This document shows positions 19,047-31,139 of a stretch of DNA of 64,000 nt, one piece after another. The stretch is from Tricholomella constricta (taxonomy: Eukaryota > Basidiomycota > Agaricomycetes > Agaricales > Lyophyllaceae): contig JAACJP010000008.1 of assembly GCA_013368375.1 (NCBI GenBank), forward strand, positions 1,054,001 to 1,118,000, read 5' to 3'. The position numbers and the translations under genes are program-made. How positions within the stretch are numbered: the stretch's first letter is position 1; each line of letters opens with the position of its first letter. The notes beneath the pieces are model-generated. The model ran no database searches and was not told where the DNA came from. It saw only the letters and a list, made by a program, of their open reading frames with translations.

Positions 19047-20747
19047 CTACATATAATCCCACCCCAGCCCGAGCCGCGATACAAACACGAGCCCCATCGC
19101 TGCCTGAAACGGGTCCTCCCGCGCAAGCCGCTCGTCCAACAGCCGGTGCAGCATCTCATCCGCCGGGAGACTTGGCACGTCAGCAAGGACGCTGAGATGC
19201 CTCAGTGGGGTCGTCGTCGGGTCGAGCAGAGTTGGGTAAGGATGGTGCTGGTGCTGAAATCCTTGCGCGTATGCGGTGGGATACGTCTGGAACAGAGATG
19301 CAGGCTGCGGTTGCAGTTGCTGCAGTCCAGGAGGCTGAGCGTAGGCTTGAGGCGGATATCCAAGCGCCGGCGGGTAGGCCAGGTATTGCGGCTGCTGGGG
19401 GTAACCATGCGTCCCTGAGCTGGCCAGGCGCAGGTTCGTATATGAGATGAGTGGGGCTGGCATGGGGGGCTTGAAAGCTGTGGACTGGAGCTGGGGCCGG
19501 AATTGGGGCACGGTTGCAATCGAGTCATGCACGGGAGGTTGGTTTTCCTTCGTGCCTCGTGCAATTGGGTTCGATGTATGCGGGTGCGGGTGAGGTGGCG
19601 CATAGAGGGCCCGCGTGAAGGGGCCTTGGCAAGGCAAGTCTGTGTGAGATGAATCGTGCAGAGGTAAGAGGGGCCGGAGGGGTCGATGCGTCGTGCGTTC
19701 GGGTTCGTGAGATTGTTGTTGGGTTTGTGCCGCGTCCGTGGAAAGAGACTGTGCAGAAGGGCGGAGCGGGTCATAACGAGGGCCCTGCGTGATCGGGCTC
19801 TTATTTCTGCTGTTGTCCCTGTTGCAGTCGCTCTTGATACCAGGTGAAGGTGGGGCTGGCTGCAATGGATGGATAGAGTTCCGTTCATGTTGCTTGATCG
19901 GTGCACCAAATGTTACGCTAGGATCGTGGTTGTAATCGGGGACCGAGAAGCTATGGTCGGTGATCGCAGTTGAATCTGAGCTCGAAGCCAAAAGCGTTGT
20001 TACAGTTCCAGAATCTGAAGATACCGTATTCAAAGGCCCAAGCGAGACAGAGAGGTCTGATCCAGAGCCATGAGGGTCATACATCACAGGGACCATTGGG
20101 CGCAGAATGAACGTTGACGAGGGAGACGTGTTAACAGAATCTAAAGCAGCTTTCACTTGAACTTGAGGTTGAGGAGGTACAGCTGAAGAGTTGCGACGAG
20201 GAGCGAGAGGCGAAAAGACAAAAGGAGACTCCAGAGGGCTCGAAGGGGCAGAGAGGCGACGGGTAGATGCATCACTCTTTGACTTTTTTTGTGATTTTTT
20301 CGCCGTTTTCAAGGGCTTCGAGAGATCGGGTTTCTGTTCAGATTCCAGGTCCACAGCTGAGGCGTCCTTTGTTAGAGAAAGAGCAGAATCTACATGTTCC
20401 GATTTGAACGCGGTGATCTCTTCGCGCGACATTGCAGCACTCGAATTCTTGGCTTTTCCCTTCCCGCGCGGCATAGTCAATCCTTCCTTCTTGCGCTCGC
20501 GCGTAAACCAGGAGGAGATCCATTTTGGGGCGCTTTTTTGCGATTTCGAGTTGTCATGTCAGGTAATATGGTGCCCAACGGATCGAGCGCATACATACAG
20601 GCCTGTGGCTTCGCTCAGCGCGGCAATGTGCTCTTTGGAAGAAACGTCGGAGGCGGCGAATCCGGCTTTGAGAATTTCAACCTGTTCGGGATTTGCGCGC
20701 TTAAAATTGGGTTTCTTGCGTGGTGGTGGGACGGGGATAGTGTCCAT
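19047..20747 (-). CDS. Homeodomain-like transcription factor, atypical
   Basis: Two exons (20747-20599 and 20532-19047) joined by a canonical intron give 544 residues from the ATG before DTIPVPPPRKKPN; an in-frame ATG at 20855 could add 36 residues. The homeodomain is at about residues 8-65. Helices 1 and 2 read PEQVEILKAGFA and KEHIAALSEATGL, and helix 3 reads APKWISSWFTRERKKEG. Trp48 and Phe49 are kept, but the position of the nearly invariant base-contacting Asn51 is Arg. The rest is Ser/Pro/Gln/His-rich and disordered, typical of fungal regulators, with nuclear-type basic runs KKSQKKSKSD. A short helix near the C-terminus (LHRLLDERLAREDPFQAAM) may be a second conserved piece. A nuclear DNA-binding role is inferred; target unknown. 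Confidence 0.75.
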
Positions 20748-21022
20748 GGTGGTTGGGGCAAGAGGAGAGACGTCCAAACCATGCCAAACTTGGGCGTCGC
20801 CGGCCCGGGTTCTCCACGCGCCTCGAGATTCCTTCAACATGTCGCCGTGTCCCATTGATACGACTGCTTCATCTGTATCAACGCCGCATCTTTCTCTTTG
20901 GCTGGACCACCATTTAGATCTGAACCGCCAGGCTGGCGAGATTTCGGTGCGCTTATGGCAAGATTGCCCATCGCCTCACGCTCAAGGATAGGATGGAACC
21001 TAGTAATGCAGATCTGAACGAA
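20748..21022. other. Upstream region of the homeodomain gene
   Basis: Probable promoter and 5' leader of the minus-strand homeodomain gene. No other gene is seen. Confidence 0.4.
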
Positions 21023-21205
21023 TAGTGACCAACTGTTCATCAAGCCATTCTGTAGGACAGAATAAGTACAATGTTTCCATTCTTCAGAAGGCCACGTTGT
21101 CGACCAGGATCTGTGTAGTGACCAACTGTTCATCAAGCCATTCTGTGGGACAGAACACAATGTTTCCATTCTTCAGAACGCCATGTTGTCGACCAGGATC
21201 TGTGT
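21023..21205. repeat. Tandem duplication of a ~90-bp unit
   Basis: The segment at 21023-21115 is repeated at 21116-21205 with a few substitutions and a short deletion (TAGGACAGAATAAGTACAATG against TGGGACAGAACACAATG). It does not appear to code. It lies between the homeodomain gene and the small secreted protein gene, so it may affect spacing or regulation of either. Confidence 0.9.
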
Positions 21206-21344
21206 TCGCCGTTGCCCACGAATCAATCAGAACTAGACTCACTGCCTGCATGCGTCTTTAAAGATGGACTGTTGGACTGTTGAGATTTCCTCGAAAGCTG
21301 GACTTTCCCTACCTGCACTACAAACCTTTGCTGTCGTCGTTATC

Positions 21345-21602
21345 ATGCGTTCTACTCCTATGCTGATATTGACTTTGCTCTCATCGACGGTTCTTTGGGT
21401 TGTCGCCCTTCCTGTTATCAAACAGGCAAACACAAACATATCTCCGTCCCCATCTCCGTCACAACATTGCATCGATGTGGAACGTACCGTCCAAGCACGC
21501 GGCACCGTTCTGTCCAAAAACAAGCCCCAAGCCAAGCCGATTGGCGTAGCAGAAAAGGGTCGTGGAGAGTACGTACTATCGGACATGATAATAAGCTCTT
21601 AG
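21345..21602 (+). CDS. Candidate small secreted protein
   Basis: An intronless 85-residue frame starts MRSTPMLILTLLSSTVLWVV with a likely signal-peptidase site after VVALP, then a short Ser/Pro run SPSPSPSQHC and a basic middle. The ATG at 21345 was chosen over one at 21264 because it places the hydrophobic core correctly for secretion. The mature part would be about 60 residues with a single Cys. No family was recognised. Small secreted proteins are common in agaricomycetes, but the frame is short enough that chance is possible. Confidence 0.4.
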   Translation: MRSTPMLILTLLSSTVLWVVALPVIKQANTNISPSPSPSQHCIDVERTVQARGTVLSKNKPQAKPIGVAEKGRGEYVLSDMIISS

Positions 21603-22647
21603 AACAAATCTGACTGTTGCCATATCGTGGTATAAACCTATAGCTGCTCAAACACATCAGGTGCCTTCCGCGCCGTACTGAGCGGCGCCAGCTGCGCTAA
21701 AAGAGGCGGCATTGGTTTTATCCGGAAAAACGGTGCAGGCGGATGCCTGAGCAATGGACAGGCAGTGCGCGTGCCGGAACTGGGGACGTGTTGGTTCAAC
21801 CGCCCGCAGAAAGGGAAGGAAAGGTTCGAACGCCCTGGAGCTGTGCCTGGAGGACCGAGGCGGCCTGCGGGGAATGCGTCGGGCCATACAGATGCGAAGG
21901 CGGGAGGCAGCGGGAAACCGAGAAAACCGGCACTCAAAATAGATACGAACGTTTGACTCTTTGATGTCTTGACCTTCAATTAATTGCAAGTTGCGCCGCC
22001 CCATGCAAGTCGACCTTTTCTGGGAAGTTAACGTGATGACGACTAACATATGTTCTCGCCAAGTGAGAGACTCAGAGAATTGGATGGTTACATGCCTGTC
22101 TGATTGTTGAACTGCTATAGATCCAAACCATATCTTCAAGGCAACAGATTCTGTTCACTGCTCGCAGCTTCTCGCGATCGTAACATGCAGAGAGATCAAG
22201 AAGAAAGTGTATGCTGTGTAAAGATCGTTGTTCTCGTCACGCAAGTACCGCCCCGAGACTGTGATTGAAGCCGTTTATGTGGGCGCCTGTTCGCTGATGC
22301 AACCAACACCGCTCTGAATCAGTCAGTGGCCTGCAGAGGGAGCGCGGTCACAGATTCGAGGGTGCACAGGAAGGGGCAGACGAAATTTGAAAGTTAGGAC
22401 GAGTATGTGCTCAACTGATATGAGAAATACTCTTGAAGAAGCTTCAAGTTGGTGGCGATGGTTCGAGTAGGACGTGATGTCTAGCTGGATCCAATTCAAG
22501 CACTGGAGAGCCAGAATAAAGTGTACAAAATCTATGCTAATGAGTGTGTTGATGATACTACTATATGCGATGCCGAAGCGGGAAAACGATCGAAAACTGT
22601 GAGAGGAGGATGGAAAACTTGTAACCAACGATATCCACAAAAAAAAC
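21603..22647. other. Intergenic, no recognised gene
   Basis: Open frames of 60-160 codons exist on both strands (for example 21657-22139 minus) but show no recognisable motif or plausible exon chain. The right part is probably the 3' untranslated region of the septation kinase gene. Confidence 0.4.
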
Positions 22648-25600
22648 TCATCGTCGACTCTCTGCAGCCTGCCAAGATATATCTCCCAGCCTTTGTCGCG
22701 AGTATCGTGCATTGCTTGCGCCGAGACGTGCAGTTGAAGAGCCTCCTGCTCCACTTCCCCCGCTCCCACTGCTGCCATTGCTGCCATTTCTCGGCCCAGT
22801 GACCAAGTCACCCCCACTCGACCTTCTCAGCGGAGTGGCTGAGGCTTCGGAAGCTGTCCTCCGCATTCTTTTGGGCGCGAGAGCCAATCCACCGTTCTTG
22901 CTGGGGGTATCTGAGCCGTTGCCCTTCGCCTTCCCTAGAGCAGGCTTCAGGCCCGGCTTCAGCGTAGGCACAATTTCCCTTGCCAGCTCCCTAACAAGAA
23001 CCGCGCCATCGCCGCCCCCGCGACTCAACCGCTCAACGACGCCGAGTAGACCATATCTTTCTACAAGCATCGCGCGATTCGGATGTACTTCGCACACTGT
23101 CCGCAGAACACGTAACAGGTTCAAACGCACAACGGCCTTGCTGTTATGGCCGAGACGGTCAATGATTCGCTTGAAAAAGGCGGAGGATTTGGTCATGCTG
23201 ATAGTGATAGGTGCAGACAGACGCGTCATCTTGAGGAAGGGGTCGAGCAGATTCTCGAAGGAGTTTGCCTTTGCTGTGACGAAGCAGCGGAGCAGTGCAT
23301 CGACGGCCTCAGGTTTCGTAAGCTCATCTTCAACACGAGCTGTCTCATCTTGAAGCCTTCACAGAAACAACATTAATCACTCACTGTCCTTGCAAGCATC
23401 ATATGTGAAACGGCTTACCAGGAGAGCATGGATTCCAGGGCGCTGACCTGGAAATACGGGTCCTCCAAAAGCTTCAGATACATCGTAAGACCATCGTGCT
23501 GCCACAAGAAGGTCCGACAGCTCTTTCCAGCACTCGCAAGGTCGCACAGGATGGGCAGTGCAAATTGCTTGAGCGGTGAACTAGTCTCAATGACGCGCTT
23601 CAAGCATGGTAGGATACCTGCCTGCGCGGCTTCTTCTTGTCGCGTCTTGTTCAGTCGGCAGAGATTGTAACATGTTTGGAAGATGTGGTTTGACATTTCC
23701 TGAGTCAGGAGCCATCAGTGGGAGCTTTACGTGTGTTTATCGACGGATAACCCACCGTGCTATGGGGGCCTAACGATTGTTCGTCGAGGATGCGAATCAG
23801 AATTTCAATTGCGTTGGCGTTCTGCAGGACATCCAAGAGCGTCGCGTTCATCGAGAGATGCTTCACAGCCTTCAGCAATTGTACGAGGCATTCAGGCTCG
23901 AGGAGTTCGCATGCTCTCAGCAGACCTAAAACCAGCCACCCTACGTCAGCTACTGTATACAGCACATGCCGCAGAGATTAACTGACGTCGAATGACTTTT
24001 CTTGTTCCCAAAGCATTCCGCACGTGAATATCCGACTGCGACACTTGTGAAAACACCAGCAAAATCTGGATGATCTTCATTTTCATGTCAGTCGACGATG
24101 CCCCGCGATTACCCATGACGTTCAGAAGCGCTGCAGAGAGGGGATCTAGAAGTCCCTCACGGATGAACATCCTGCAAAAGTCGTTCTTCGTCGTTGGGCT
24201 TTGGAGTTCGAAGACGCTCCCAATGCCATTCAATGCATGAACGATCAGCTCCGCTTGTTCTGTATAATCCTCATCCAAGAGATCAACCAAGACCTTCAAG
24301 CCTCGACATCTACATAATGATCAGGTTGAGTGAAAGAAAGTGTGATTTCGTGACCCACGAAATGAACATCTGCAAAGTCAAGACAGAGGTATGACAAAGC
24401 AATCGAATGAAATTTGAAGCCTCCAGTCGGCATTCCGAAGGATATTTTTTGGAGGTGAATTCTGATGAAATATGCATCAGGATCTCGAAAGAGCCAGGCA
24501 AGATAATATGAACATGCCCATCATGACCGGAATGCCACTAAACATCTTTTCAGTACTGCAAAATATTGTTGTTGCAGAAAAACCTACCCAATCAAGCAGA
24601 AACTTTCGAGGAAGCCCAAATCAGTGGTCACAAGCTAGAATGGCAAGATATGAGGTACATGCAGACCACAACGTGGTTTCGACTTGCCTTGTTGATAATC
24701 TGAAGAAGTTTCATGATGACGTCCCTAGAACACTTTCCCTCTAACACCTCCAAAATTGCCAACATGCCATGGGATGAAACAAGCTGAACTTGCATCTCTG
24801 GGGCATCGTCCATGATATTGAGCTACCTGAAATTTAGCGTAGCCAGGAAGAGAGAAAGTGGAAGTATCTTACAAGCTGATCACATGCCTCTCGAAGCTGA
24901 AAGTCGGGAGCGGATGGAGTCAGCTCATCGATGAGTTGATTAACCATATTGCAGAGCCTCGCGTATTTATCTCGTTGAAGGTTTGCATCCAAATCGTCCT
25001 CCGAGAAACCCTCATCGATCTGCAGGTAATGAGTATCATGAAAATAATTCGATTGGCGGATACTGCTCACCTCTGCGAAAGGATCTTCTTCATCAGAGTT
25101 ATCGCCCAGCTGAGTCAATTCCAATCAGTACTCCTAGCACTTTCTTCGACATGAACGTACCCATGATTTGTTCGATAACCGAGTATTCAGCTGCAAGGTC
25201 TGCATCGGGTGTCCGATCGCTACAACTCGAAATGAGATAATTCTAGACATAGAGAGAGCCACGTACAGGAGCCGTTGAGCTTGCCAAAAACATCTTCATA
25301 ATCCTCATCATCGTCTTCAGCGTATTTTCCAAAACTTTCGTTCTGGAGTCGCCGGGCCTCGGCTCGTCCAAACGAGCCTCCGTTACCAGCAGTCACCACG
25401 ATGGACGAAGAGCGAGAATGCGAGCTCTGTGGAGCCACTGATGATGGGCCAAAAGTTGATGCTACTGGCGCCGTGATGGGATTCAAGTTAGGACGAGACG
25501 TTTTCCGCGTTATGGCTGGAAGAGGTGCGGATAGAGGCCCCGGGGCCGTCGGTGCCAATCCAAAAGTCTTGATGTCATCTGGGTGGAAGAGACCACGACG

Positions 25601-27606
25601 GACTGAGTTCTTCATCTGTAACAGCTTGTGTCAGCCTTGGACTCTACGTCGCGATTAAATGTCACGCACTTTGAAATCGGCCACCTTCTCTTGCAACCAC
25701 TCCTCGTCCTCCTCCGTTGCCAGATCGGAATAGTCTTCAACGATCGGCGCTATGTCCGAGGAAGGTGGCTGCGCAAGAGGCACGACACTTGGTCCTGGAC
25801 TTCTATTAGGTCGAATGGTCTGCGCGTTGTCTTCTGCTTCGTGCTTGTCATCATCGGCAGGTGGTCGTTCTAGAGCTAAAGAATATGGTGGATTGACTCG
25901 TTGAACGCAGCGTATGCAACTTGAATACTGACCTTGTAACTTTGTGAACGAAATACCTTCCTCAAAATCGTCGTCCCAGTTGTCAGTTTGCTCCTCCGGC
26001 GGTTGCAGGACAAAGGAAATGGGCTGAATCTTTTCGACAAGATTCATGCCCAATGACTTGACGTTAGGAGCAGAGCTCGCCTTCCATCCCGCGGGTTGAT
26101 GGAACACTGAAGAGTTCGACAGCGCTGATGTGGATAACGGGATATCGTTTGCTTGACGGGTCGGCGAGTGGGGGTGAGGGTTCGAGCGACTGGGATGCTT
26201 CGAAGGCCTCGATGGAGCTAGAAAGAAATTAGAAAAGCATCAAGAATCAAAAGCTTCACCTACACTTAAGTGCTTCGTTCCATTCTTGGACTTTGAGAAC
26301 TGCCTCGTCATAATTATAGTTGCTCAGAGGCCTCTTAGCACCATCCTGTCCAGTGGACGCCTTCTCCGCATTATTCCCAACTGTCTTCTTTCCGTCTGTC
26401 ATCTGCTTCCGCGCTGAAATCATCCAAGGATGTTTGAGCAGCTTTTTTGCTGATATTCGGAGATTGCAGTCCTTCTGGAAGCAATGATAAAGAAAATCTT
26501 TCACGATCGGTGAGGCACCCTCGGGTATAGGTGGACAGTCGTCCTGGACAATTCGAAAGAGGGCGGGCATGGGGTCTAGGGTATGGTAGGGAGGATGCCC
26601 TTCCAAAAGTTCAATCACAACACAACCTACACTCCTGTATAGAAACTCAGAAAGACGCGAGGAATGAAGATGAGGATTACGTGCCATATATCAGATGCTG
26701 TGGTCGCTCCGGATTGTTCGATGACCTCGGGCGCCACTGAAGTTCCCATCAGCAAGATTGTTCGGTTCATGCGATAAAGTAACTCACTCCAGTAGGGGCT
26801 CCCGACGACTGCATCATCCCTTACGCCTGTTGTGGTGTTACTCGCAACTCCGAAATCAGCGAGCTTGACAGTCCCATCCTTGTTGGTGAGGATATTCGCA
26901 CCCTTGATGTCTCTGTGAATAACGCCCTGGTCGTGGAGATAAACTAATCCCTCCAGCACTTGCGAGATATACACGGCGACTAGATTCTCTGGGAACTTGC
27001 CGAAGCGTTTGGATATATTGTGTAAAGAACCGTTCTCGCAGAACCTAGATAGTAATTAGAGGCCTCAAAGGATGGAAATGAATGATCGGCATGACTGACT
27101 CCAAGATGATGTACAGATATTCACGCGTTTTGACGAAACCTTTGTACTTGACGATATTCTCGTGCTGTGGTTGAGGTCACGATAATGCCAGATTCCTTGA
27201 GATGATACGCACGTTCAAGTTCTTTAGTAAGTCGATCTCGGACTAGTGGAAAGGTAAGATCAAGAGATACGCCGCTGAATGGATCGCGTACCATGATCTC
27301 GCCTAGTTCAGCTTTAGGAATGTTGCTGAGCTGGATTTCCTTGACCGCCACTGTTTCGCCAGTGGCCCAGTTAAGTGCACCTATGCATTTCCGTTCAGCT
27401 CCGTTATCTAGCAGACACACCGAGCAACGCACGATACACCTGCCCGAATGCTCCTTTCCCAAGCGAATCCCCGAGTTGCTACACATGCCACACAGTCACA
27501 AAACACTCTACAGAGAGCAGGAACATGCACGAACATAATCATTGAGGGATTTGGAGCTGCTGGCGCTGGGAGCCGACATCGAGGCTGGTCTGGAGGGCGT
27601 TGTCAT
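22648..27606 (-). CDS. sepH: SepH/Cdc7-type septation-initiation protein kinase
   Basis: This Ser/Thr kinase of the septation initiation network (Aspergillus SepH, fission yeast Cdc7) acts at spindle poles to trigger septum formation. I could thread about 22 exons and an unbroken frame of roughly 1,250 residues from [11 protein letters not shown]. Kinase domain at about residues 24-280: glycine loop [15 protein letters not shown], Lys in VAVKEI, Glu in [28 protein letters not shown]. An acidic linker and a conserved [14 protein letters not shown] segment follow. The C-terminal half is an armadillo-like repeat region with [18 protein letters not shown] motifs, [16 protein letters not shown] and [14 protein letters not shown], as in SepH. 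The tail is Ser/Gly-rich. Three introns start with GC instead of GT (donors at 26684, 24687, 24517), each required for the conserved frame. Confidence 0.9.
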
Positions 27607-28117
27607 GATGAGTCGAAATGGAGATCGTCGCTCGCAGTAGAGATGGGCGTTAACTCCAGTTTGAAGGATTTAAGGAGAGGCAATGAAGAAACGTGGAGTG
27701 AAGAGCCCGTAGGAGAGGTGAGGATGAAGGGAGAGAGCCAGAACGCGCTTTTTCAGTTCAAGTCGCGTCCGGCGCTGACCACAAGTTTGCCCATATGGGT
27801 GGCCGCGTGCTTGTAGTTATGTTGCAACATGTTTGCTACCACTTTTCCTCGGCTTGTTTTCCTCACCTTTCAGGTCGTTTTCGAGCACAATCTCTTCCAT
27901 AACACGACGCTCGTGTATGGCAATCTTTTGATGAAGATGCGTCTCTGATGAGTGAATTTTTTTATGAAGCGTAAACCAATGAATTTCGAAGTGACCGTTG
28001 GGCCTTGGCAACGTTGATTTCTCTAATTTTACAACCCGATTAAATAAGTAGTACAAACTGGTTCCCTGCCGATATGATCTATTTCCCCCCAGAAGAAGAT
28101 CCCGGAAAACAATATCA
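27607..28117. other. Promoter side of the septation kinase, 3' side of the seven-helix gene
   Basis: This 511-base spacer lies between two minus-strand genes. It should contain the kinase promoter and the 3' untranslated region of the upstream DUF6533 gene. No other coding is recognised. Confidence 0.45.
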
Positions 28118-30004
28118 TCATAAAGCTCGCACCCTATGCGATTCATCTTTGTAGCTGCCTTTATTGTCGGTCACGGTGGTGAATGTGGCAGGTTCAGCTG
28201 ACACGTCGGTCGGAGGATTCTGGGGTGACAACGAAGTCATTGGGAGTGAGCTATCCATGCCTCCTCGTCCATAGTGCATTGACTTTGCGAAAAGTAAACT
28301 AGTATCCATCAGGATGCTCGGATAAACAACCTCATCATTCGACAATGCCTTGTGAGCCGATTTCTTCAGGTTGAGGGTGATTCGCGACATCATCGCAACC
28401 TTACAGAATATGTCAGAGAGCCTCCAGAGAGAAAAGAGATGATCCGTCCTACCGTAAGACTATTTTTTTAGGATAAATCAGATATTGAGTCGATCATGAG
28501 GCGCAAGTATATATGCTTACAGGAGTTCCAGTCTGCAAACGGTCAGGTTAGGGTATATTGTACTGGTTCCAGAAGAAGGACATACTGGGCGGTTATGTTC
28601 TTCAACCCAGGTGGAGCAGCGATGATCATTATGGTGAGCACGAGTGTCACTGAGAAAATGGCGCTGGAACCAATGGATGAGCACTCGCAAGAAGCGATCT
28701 ATGATTGACAACGTACATGTAGTAAATCAAACCGTCTTCTAGCAAGCGCCTCATCACGAAAGACGACTTTCTGTATCGAAGTGCTGGCCAGGTCTGGTAC
28801 AAGGTCAGCCCCACGATGATGGTGTCATAAAGCAGTGGCAGCCATGCGGAGGACGACGCAAGTATGCTTCTATTCATATACCAAGAACGTTAGTCGGAAA
28901 TGGTTGGAGATGATTTAACGACCAACATGTCGGGGTCGAAAATCATGGTGCACGCTGTAGAGAAATCAGGAAACATCGTGGGGTTGAACATTGTTACAGA
29001 CCTCGTATGCCTGAGTCCGGATTATGTATGACAGCTGCGAAAATATGTCAGAATTCGTAAGAGAATAGTGGAATCTAGCTACCTTCTCCCCGAGTCAATA
29101 ACCATCCCATCATACATGTCTGGAAAAGCAATAACGATCCAACGCTGTAGACAATCCATCTCCGATTATAATACAGTGCAGTAATGCGCAGTAACATCAT
29201 GATGGCTGCAAAGAAAGTTAAAAGCAAAGCCTTGTCGAATGCATGCTGAGAGGTACCCACCCACAACCGTAATGCCGATCATGGTCATGGATCCCTCAAA
29301 CCGAATGAAGCGGCTACACCTAGCGGTGAATGAGCGACGATGACATTATGAAGAGTACGTCCGCGAACCTCTGCAAGAAACCAACTGATAAGCTGGGAAG
29401 GATCGCAAGCATGGGATATACTCACCTCGAGGGTCCAAACAGGGGACAGGTATGCTGATGCAGGGTTAAACACGTTGTCGAATTCACGACAATAAACATA
29501 CCGAAAAGATTGACAATGAATCCAAAGGGCGTCAAATAGCGGTTCTGAGAGGCGAGGCTTGAGTATTGATAGAACCATCATTCGTAATAAAGCCCTCGAA
29601 CCAGTAAGAACAGATAGACAACTGGGATGCATCGAATATCCAAGCTGGGTCACATTGACAAGTAAAATTATTGAGGCGCTTACTGGGTCCTTTCTTGCCT
29701 TTCCAAATATACTCGACCTAAAAGACGCATTGTGAGGTTTGCTTTAAATCGTTGAAAGCCAACAAAGGCCCACCTCTGCGGTAAATGTGTCGAGATGGTC
29801 CCAGATCAATATTGTGAAACTCGCGAAGCCCATATACTGATGAAGCCTTCGGTTCAGAGACAAATGAGATGTGTAGAATTCGGACAAACATTTGTTCGCA
29901 ACCTGGAAGACCATTCAATAATCTGTATTCATTCAAAATGGTAGAACAATGCACACTCACGTCTGGGATACATCTTCGAGAACACTCGGGAATTCATCAG
30001 TCAT
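28118..30004 (-). CDS. DUF6533-type seven-helix integral membrane protein
   Basis: This is a member of the large agaricomycete family of seven-helix membrane proteins (DUF6533), function unknown. The chain is MTDEFPSVLEDVSQT, then LHQYMGFASFTILIWDHLDT with FTAEVEYIWKGKKGP, NRYLTPFGFIVNLF, AYLSPVWTLE, CSRFIRFEGSMTMIGITVV, IMMLLRITALYYNRRWIVYS, GSLLLFQTCMMGWLL, ACTMIFDPDM, LPLLYDTIIVGLTLY, RRLLEDGLIYY, SVTLVLTIMIIAAPPGLKNI, and LELLLTVAMMSRITLNLKK. The last segment is produced only if a 7-base exon (28459-28453) is spliced between two introns. Most introns are canonical; the first junction after SQT is the least certain. About 340 residues, with a polar cytosolic tail. Confidence 0.8.
28453..28459 (-). 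other. 7-base micro-exon of the DUF6533 gene
   Basis: TCTTACG on the minus strand is flanked by an acceptor ATAG and a donor GTAGGA. Joining CTCCT, TCTTACG and GTTGCGATG reads L-L-L-T-V-A-M and restores the family motif ELLLTVAMMSRITLNL. Without it the frame hits a stop. Confidence 0.7.
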
Positions 30005-31139
30005 CGCGAGAGGTAGCGTCCTAAGTTCAAATGTGGCGGGGCAATTATCAGAGCCACCGCATTGACTGAAACCCGAAAGTTCCTGGGTTAGGTTGCCGAC
30101 GATGCGCCAGAGAGACGAGAGTGGATTCAATTCGCGTGATTCCAAGTGTTAGAATTTTACGTCTCCGCTGAACCCATATACGTAGATTTTTTCGAGACCA
30201 GAGTGCCTTGGGGGATTGCAAATTGCCATAGAACCGAAGCTCCGGGTCGCGTGGAGGAGTCGTATGGTGCACAGGTCCAAGATCATCAAAGAAATAACTG
30301 AGTTTCTCTCCGAAGTCCATCTTTGGGATGCGCCCTGATGTCGAGGTCGAGGCGAGGGCGTCAGGTCGCAAAGATCTGTGGTATAAGTAAGGGGTGATGA
30401 AAGACCCATGAATAGAAGTTGGTTAGTTTGGTTTGCCGGCGCAATGCCAAAATCAAATCCATCTTACGTCTTGCCCACATAAAGAATGCAGATGTCTATG
30501 TACTATATGCCTGCTACACATGAAGTCAATTCGTGTCGGACCAGGAGTACAAGTATACTTAGCCTATGTCAAGCCAGGGCATTTTTTCAAGAGAGAAGCA
30601 AGCCCCTGTATCGGGGTGTTGTTCCGGGCCGCGCTCCCCTGACTCGGACAGATCATCCATATTTCTTTTTTTCTCTTCATCGATTGACTGATCCAAACGA
30701 CTCCTTTCCCCAGCCCAAAAAATGAGGAGCAGGATAACTCATCTTTCGGTCAGGATACACTGTCAACTCCTTGCATATAACATCTAGTTGTTTTTATCAA
30801 CTCCAAAAATCATTGGACCTACTCAAGTTCTCCTTCCAAATATGTTGTGCGACCCATATATGACAGGCAGCAAAGAAAGGGAACGCTCTACACTGGGTCT
30901 TGACTCATTCCTCCCAAACGGAGCGGTACTCAATCGTTGAACCGCAGTTTTAAGCAGCCATCGATGTCGCGTCGTGAAGCGAGTGTTTCGCTGGTATTGC
31001 TGACATTGGGAGTACATTCTAATAGAAACGAATTGGTGTCGTACGGAAAGGTCCAGCAAAAAGATATTATGTTGTCGCCCCCGTACGATTTGGCGATGGA
31101 CTTCTTTGGACTAAGAGCGTTATCGCTATTTATGCATTA
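30005..31139. other. No recognised intact gene
   Basis: This is the upstream region of the seven-helix gene. A minus-strand frame at 30048-30371 and several smaller ones lack motifs. The part at 30900-31139 may belong to the degraded seven-helix copy that follows. Confidence 0.4.

Noticed and set aside
21657..22139. 160-codon minus-strand frame
   Set aside because: No recognisable domain and no splice-linked continuation. A lineage-specific gene is possible but not supported.
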